22,761 nucleotides of DNA, taken from positions 1 to 22,761 of IMG/VR virus record IMGVR_UViG_3300045743_000053; one strand, written 5' to 3'. Position numbers and translations under genes: made by a program. The notes beneath the pieces are model-generated. The model was not told the DNA's origin and made no database searches. It saw nothing but the letters and a program-made list of their open reading frames with translations. This DNA is from a virus. Below, one piece after another: positions 21,892 to 22,761 of the stretch; positions within the stretch are counted from its first letter, which is position 1; each line of letters opens with the position of its first letter.

Positions 21892-22436
21892 TTCCCACCC
21901 CCTGTAGCCCGTGCGATAGCGGCGCGGGCAAGGTCGAACTCGACGGTTGCTCGGTCAGCCACGCGCACCACGGCTTGCAGCGCCTCCAGCAAGTCAGGCG
22001 CGGCAGCGATCAACTGCGCATCTGCAAACGCTGAGATGGTTTCGGGCATAGGCTCACCCTGCGGCTGGGTGGGCTGCGCCGGCTGTCCGCACATCGCGCA
22101 AGCTGTGCAGCCTGATTCGTCTGGCGCCACCGGCTCAGTAGCGACGCCAAGCGACATCGACGCGATCACCTTGTCGGAAAGTTCTTTCATCGCATAGTTG
22201 ATGGCAACAGTTTCCTGAACGCCGCTGATCCGCTGTGCGTTTTCGATCATGTGCCAGATCAACTTGTCGCTGGGCGCAAGCATCACGGCGGTGGGCTGCG
22301 CCAGGACAGCGCGGAGGTTGTCGATCAGCGCGCCATCGAATGTGAACTTCGTCGGGGCAGGGTTGGAATTGACGCGCTGGATGTGTTCCAGCGCTTCCAG
22401 TGCCGACTGTGCGGCTGCTCGCTCGGCGGTGTTCAT
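21888..22436 (-). CDS. Hypothetical phage protein with ISAFADAQLIAAAPDLLEAL motif (182 aa)
   Basis: The C-terminal part has ISAFADAQLIAAAPDLLEALQAVV followed by ARAAIARATG, a motif that occurs at the end of many small phage accessory proteins of unknown role. Before it is CTACAMCGQPAQPTQP, with three Cys that might bind a metal (CxxCxxC). The first 60 residues are helical and include SALEALEHIQRVNSN. It overlaps both neighbours by four bases (ATGA). No enzyme motif is seen; the role is unknown. Confidence 0.65.
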   Translation of the reverse strand: MNTAERAAAQSALEALEHIQRVNSNPAPTKFTFDGALIDNLRAVLAQPTAVMLAPSDKLIWHMIENAQRISGVQETVAINYAMKELSDKVIASMSLGVATEPVAPDESGCTACAMCGQPAQPTQPQGEPMPETISAFADAQLIAAAPDLLEALQAVVRVADRATVEFDLARAAIARATGGGK

Positions 22437-22747
22437 GCTGTCGCCTCCCTCGAGGCATCGGCCACGGTTCTCTGCAGGGCCTCTTTGATTGCCAGGATTT
22501 CGCCGCGCTCGGTGAGTACGTCCATCAGGTGCCGAAGCAGCGCCTTGTTGCGCTCGGCCCTCTCCTTGGCGACTTGTGCCTCGACTTCATCTTTGACGGT
22601 GTAGTCCAGGCGCAGCCGGCGCAGGCGAAGTGCCGCCAGTTCCGCGTTGAGCGTGGCGCGCTCGGCCAGCGGGGTAGCTTTGCCCTCGACAACCCAGGCG
22701 CGCGTGGCTTCGTAGGTTTCGGCCTCAATTTCATGGATTCGCTCCAT
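22433..22747 (-). CDS. Hypothetical helical protein (104 aa)
   Basis: The sequence is almost entirely helical and rich in Glu, Arg, Leu and Ala (ERATLNAELAALRLRRLRLDYTVKDEVEAQVAKERAERNKALLRHL), as for a coiled coil. GAGAA lies about three bases before the ATG at 22747, so the start is reasonable, but the upstream gene is outside the window. It ends in an ATGA overlap with the next gene. No family recognised. Confidence 0.6.
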   Translation of the reverse strand: MERIHEIEAETYEATRAWVVEGKATPLAERATLNAELAALRLRRLRLDYTVKDEVEAQVAKERAERNKALLRHLMDVLTERGEILAIKEALQRTVADASREATA

Positions 22748-22761
22748 GACTTCTCGGCGCT

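Overview
The window looks like one continuous stretch of the virion and packaging region of a tailed bacteriophage (free phage or prophage cannot be told). All believable genes lie on the minus strand, so transcription runs from the right end (22761) to the left end (1). GC content is high, roughly 60-65% by eye. An inner-membrane/outer-membrane spanin pair (Rz/Rz1) implies a Gram-negative host. Composition and the style of several small proteins suggest a beta- or gammaproteobacterium, but that is inference. There is no tape-measure, tail-sheath or tail-tube gene. An SU10/P22-type head-tail adaptor, a large nozzle-like protein and an N4-gp56-type capsid instead point to a short-tailed (podovirus-type) phage.

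Layout in order of transcription. (1) 22747-21622: three small overlapping hypothetical genes. (2) 21621-21434: a gap with a foldable inverted-repeat element and an intrinsic terminator. (3) 21433-20594: three small genes. (4) Small and large terminase, overlapping by about 100 bases. (5) A collagen-like fibre protein, an AT-richer HNH endonuclease gene, and three beta-rich virion-type proteins, the last resembling a GTA spike-base protein. (6) Lysis block: a one-helix membrane protein, a holin-like protein, Rz, and Rz1 nested inside Rz. (7) A small Cys-rich protein, a metallophosphoesterase with an N-terminal helix-turn-helix, the portal, and a 67-residue protein. (8) Scaffold, major capsid protein, two related small structural proteins and a conserved hypothetical protein. 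(9) Adaptor, nozzle-like protein, a short tail protein, and a 1001-residue LamG-domain tail fibre/adhesin. The start of one more gene is cut by the left edge.

The genes form an assembly line. Terminase cuts and pumps DNA through the portal into a scaffolded capsid; adaptor and nozzle close the head and form the short tail; collagen-like and LamG proteins decorate the particle or bind the host; holin and spanins release progeny. No endolysin, integrase, replication gene or tRNA is visible. Most neighbours are joined by 1-4 base stop/start overlaps. At four places an intrinsic terminator abuts the ribosome binding site of the next gene, which would let expression be stepped along one long transcript.

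The most notable points are: the HNH gene that has taken the start position of a virion gene, leaving 25 in-frame codons behind it without a normal start codon; the repeated terminator-plus-RBS junctions; and a potential three-way-junction RNA (or packaging-site palindrome) upstream of the packaging genes. I saw no clear defence or other unknown multi-gene system.
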